Of a DNA stretch of 5,761 nt, positions 5,147 to 5,761 are shown piece by piece. The notes under the pieces were generated by a model. It saw only the letters and a list, made by a program, of their open reading frames with translations. It was not told where the DNA came from and did no database searches. Each line of letters starts with the position of its first letter. The stretch's first letter is position 1. This stretch comes from CAYNKA01 sp964397655. GTDB lineage: Bacteria; Spirochaetota; Spirochaetia; DTKZ01. Made by a program: the position numbers and the translations under genes. The stretch is from contig CAYNKA010000034.1 in NCBI GenBank assembly GCA_964397655.1, positions 1 through 5,761 of the forward strand. The letters are read 5' to 3'.

Positions 5147-5761
5147 TCAGACTCCGAAAACCGGCTTGGTCTTGATCCTCTCCTCGAGCTGCTTGTCGTG
5201 ACAGAGGAGGAGGAGACCCGGGTCCTTGGCACGGGCTTTCTGGAACTCGATGCTCTTCCAGGCCTCGACGATGTTGTAGAAGCGTCCTGGGGGAGTGATG
5301 TTGTAGTGGAGCTCGGGGACCTCGTTCAGGTTGCCCATGACGAAGATGGAGTCGCCCGCGCAGATGTAGCTTCCGTCCTTCGTGTCGATCTCGACCGACA
5401 TGTGGCCGGGCGAGTGGCCGAAGGACTCGAAGACCCGGACGCCCGGCATGATCGCGGACTCGCCTGCGACGCATACGACCCTGTCGGCGAGGCCGGTGAA
5501 CGGAGCCTTGATGCCCAGTGCCGGGGCTTCGTAGGATTTGTAGTAGAGCGGAATCGGATCGTTGGCGAACGCCCATTCCCTCTCGTGCACGAAATAGCGG
5601 GCCTTGGTGAATTTCTCCATGTAGAACATGTGGTCCCAGTGCAGGTGGGTGAAGACGACTATGTCGATGTCCTCGGGCTTGTAGCCGAGTTTCCCGAGCT
5701 GAACATGGATCGCCTGGTCGGGCTCCTGCCAGGAGCCGGGGTGGTGATACTCGTTCGCCCG
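5147..5761 (-). CDS. MBL-fold metallohydrolase, AHL-lactonase-like (5' partial)
   Basis: Metallo-beta-lactamase-fold hydrolase, probably a cytoplasmic zinc enzyme that opens a lactone or cleaves an ester. The reading frame stays open to the window edge, so the N-terminus is missing; 204 residues are visible. The dinuclear metal site is complete: THLHWDH (visible residues 38-44, bases 5630-5650), the second His of GHSPGH (about residue 120), the Asp of AGDS (about 137) and a C-terminal His in LLCHD (about 188). The short PEDIDIVVFTHLHWDH context and the C-terminal His resemble the N-acyl-homoserine-lactonase branch of the superfamily. An internal ATG at 5629 would delete the metal motif and cannot be the start. 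The stop is 7 bases before the next gene, so it is the first visible gene of the operon. In a sugar-acid operon a sugar-lactonase role is more likely than quorum quenching, but that is inference; the substrate cannot be read from the sequence. Confidence 0.88.
   Translation of the reverse strand, partial: RANEYHHPGSWQEPDQAIHVQLGKLGYKPEDIDIVVFTHLHWDHMFYMEKFTKARYFVHEREWAFANDPIPLYYKSYEAPALGIKAPFTGLADRVVCVAGESAIMPGVRVFESFGHSPGHMSVEIDTKDGSYICAGDSIFVMGNLNEVPELHYNITPPGRFYNIVEAWKSIEFQKARAKDPGLLLLCHDKQLEERIKTKPVFGV

Larger units (their letters stand above)
1217..5761 (-). other. Probable operon: lactonase-like, Tm-1-like, RLP, TIM-like, class II aldolase-like
   Basis: Five consecutive minus-strand genes are separated by 7, 1 and 2 bases and then overlap by 4 (ATGA). 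No terminator or promoter is seen between them, and most start sites have a good ribosome site inside the preceding gene. Such packing indicates one transcript with coupled translation and functionally linked products. The operon's promoter lies beyond base 5761. The encoded activities suggest lactone opening, an ATP-dependent step, RLP chemistry on a sugar-acid phosphate, isomerisation and C-C cleavage; this order is inferred, not shown. Confidence 0.85.

Noticed and set aside
1900..5175. Long plus-strand open frames (for example 1900-3075, 2775-3956 and 4000-5175)
   Set aside because: They are antisense to well-supported genes with complete catalytic motifs, their translations are low-complexity and rich in Arg, Gly, Pro and His, and they show no family motif. 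This is typical of the reverse frame in GC-rich coding DNA.
5136..5576. Second minus-strand frame of 146 codons in the lactonase region
   Set aside because: It is a shifted-frame shadow of the MBL gene, with no motifs and an Arg/His-rich composition.

Overview
This is a compact, GC-rich bacterial window (roughly 60% GC by eye). All seven supported genes lie on the minus strand, so the transcriptional order runs from base 5761 down to base 1. The genes are very tightly packed and no stretch over 300 bases lacks a gene. The long plus-strand open frames are antisense shadows of a GC-rich sequence. The lineage cannot be fixed from this sequence. Gene content (RuBisCO-like protein, Tm-1-like protein, FCD-type GntR regulator) suits a heterotrophic bacterium with accessory sugar or sugar-acid catabolism.

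The first five genes form one operon. In transcription order they are: a metallo-beta-lactamase-fold hydrolase of the AHL-lactonase type (5' end cut by the window edge); a Tm-1-like/UPF0261 ATP-binding protein; a RuBisCO-like protein (RLP, form IV, not a CO2-fixing RuBisCO); a divergent triosephosphate-isomerase homologue; and a small class II aldolase/decarboxylase-type protein. Junctions are 7, 1 and 2 bases, then a 4-base ATGA overlap, so translation is probably coupled. After these come an FCD-domain GntR regulator, which has its own likely sigma-70 promoter inside the end of the aldolase gene, and a 132-residue conserved-looking protein of unknown function.

The best reading is a catabolic operon for an unusual sugar acid or sugar lactone. 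The hydrolase could open a lactone. The RLP would act on a phosphorylated branched or keto sugar acid, as known RLPs do in D-apionate breakdown. The TIM homologue would isomerise the resulting tetrulose or triose phosphate. The class II aldolase homologue would make a C-C cleavage or decarboxylation. The GntR protein would sense an intermediate. The usual DUF1537 kinase of such pathways is not in the window, and a Tm-1-like ATP-binding protein sits in the operon instead. That combination is the most interesting feature here. The substrate and the role of the Tm-1-like protein are inference; the families and catalytic motifs are visible in the sequence.
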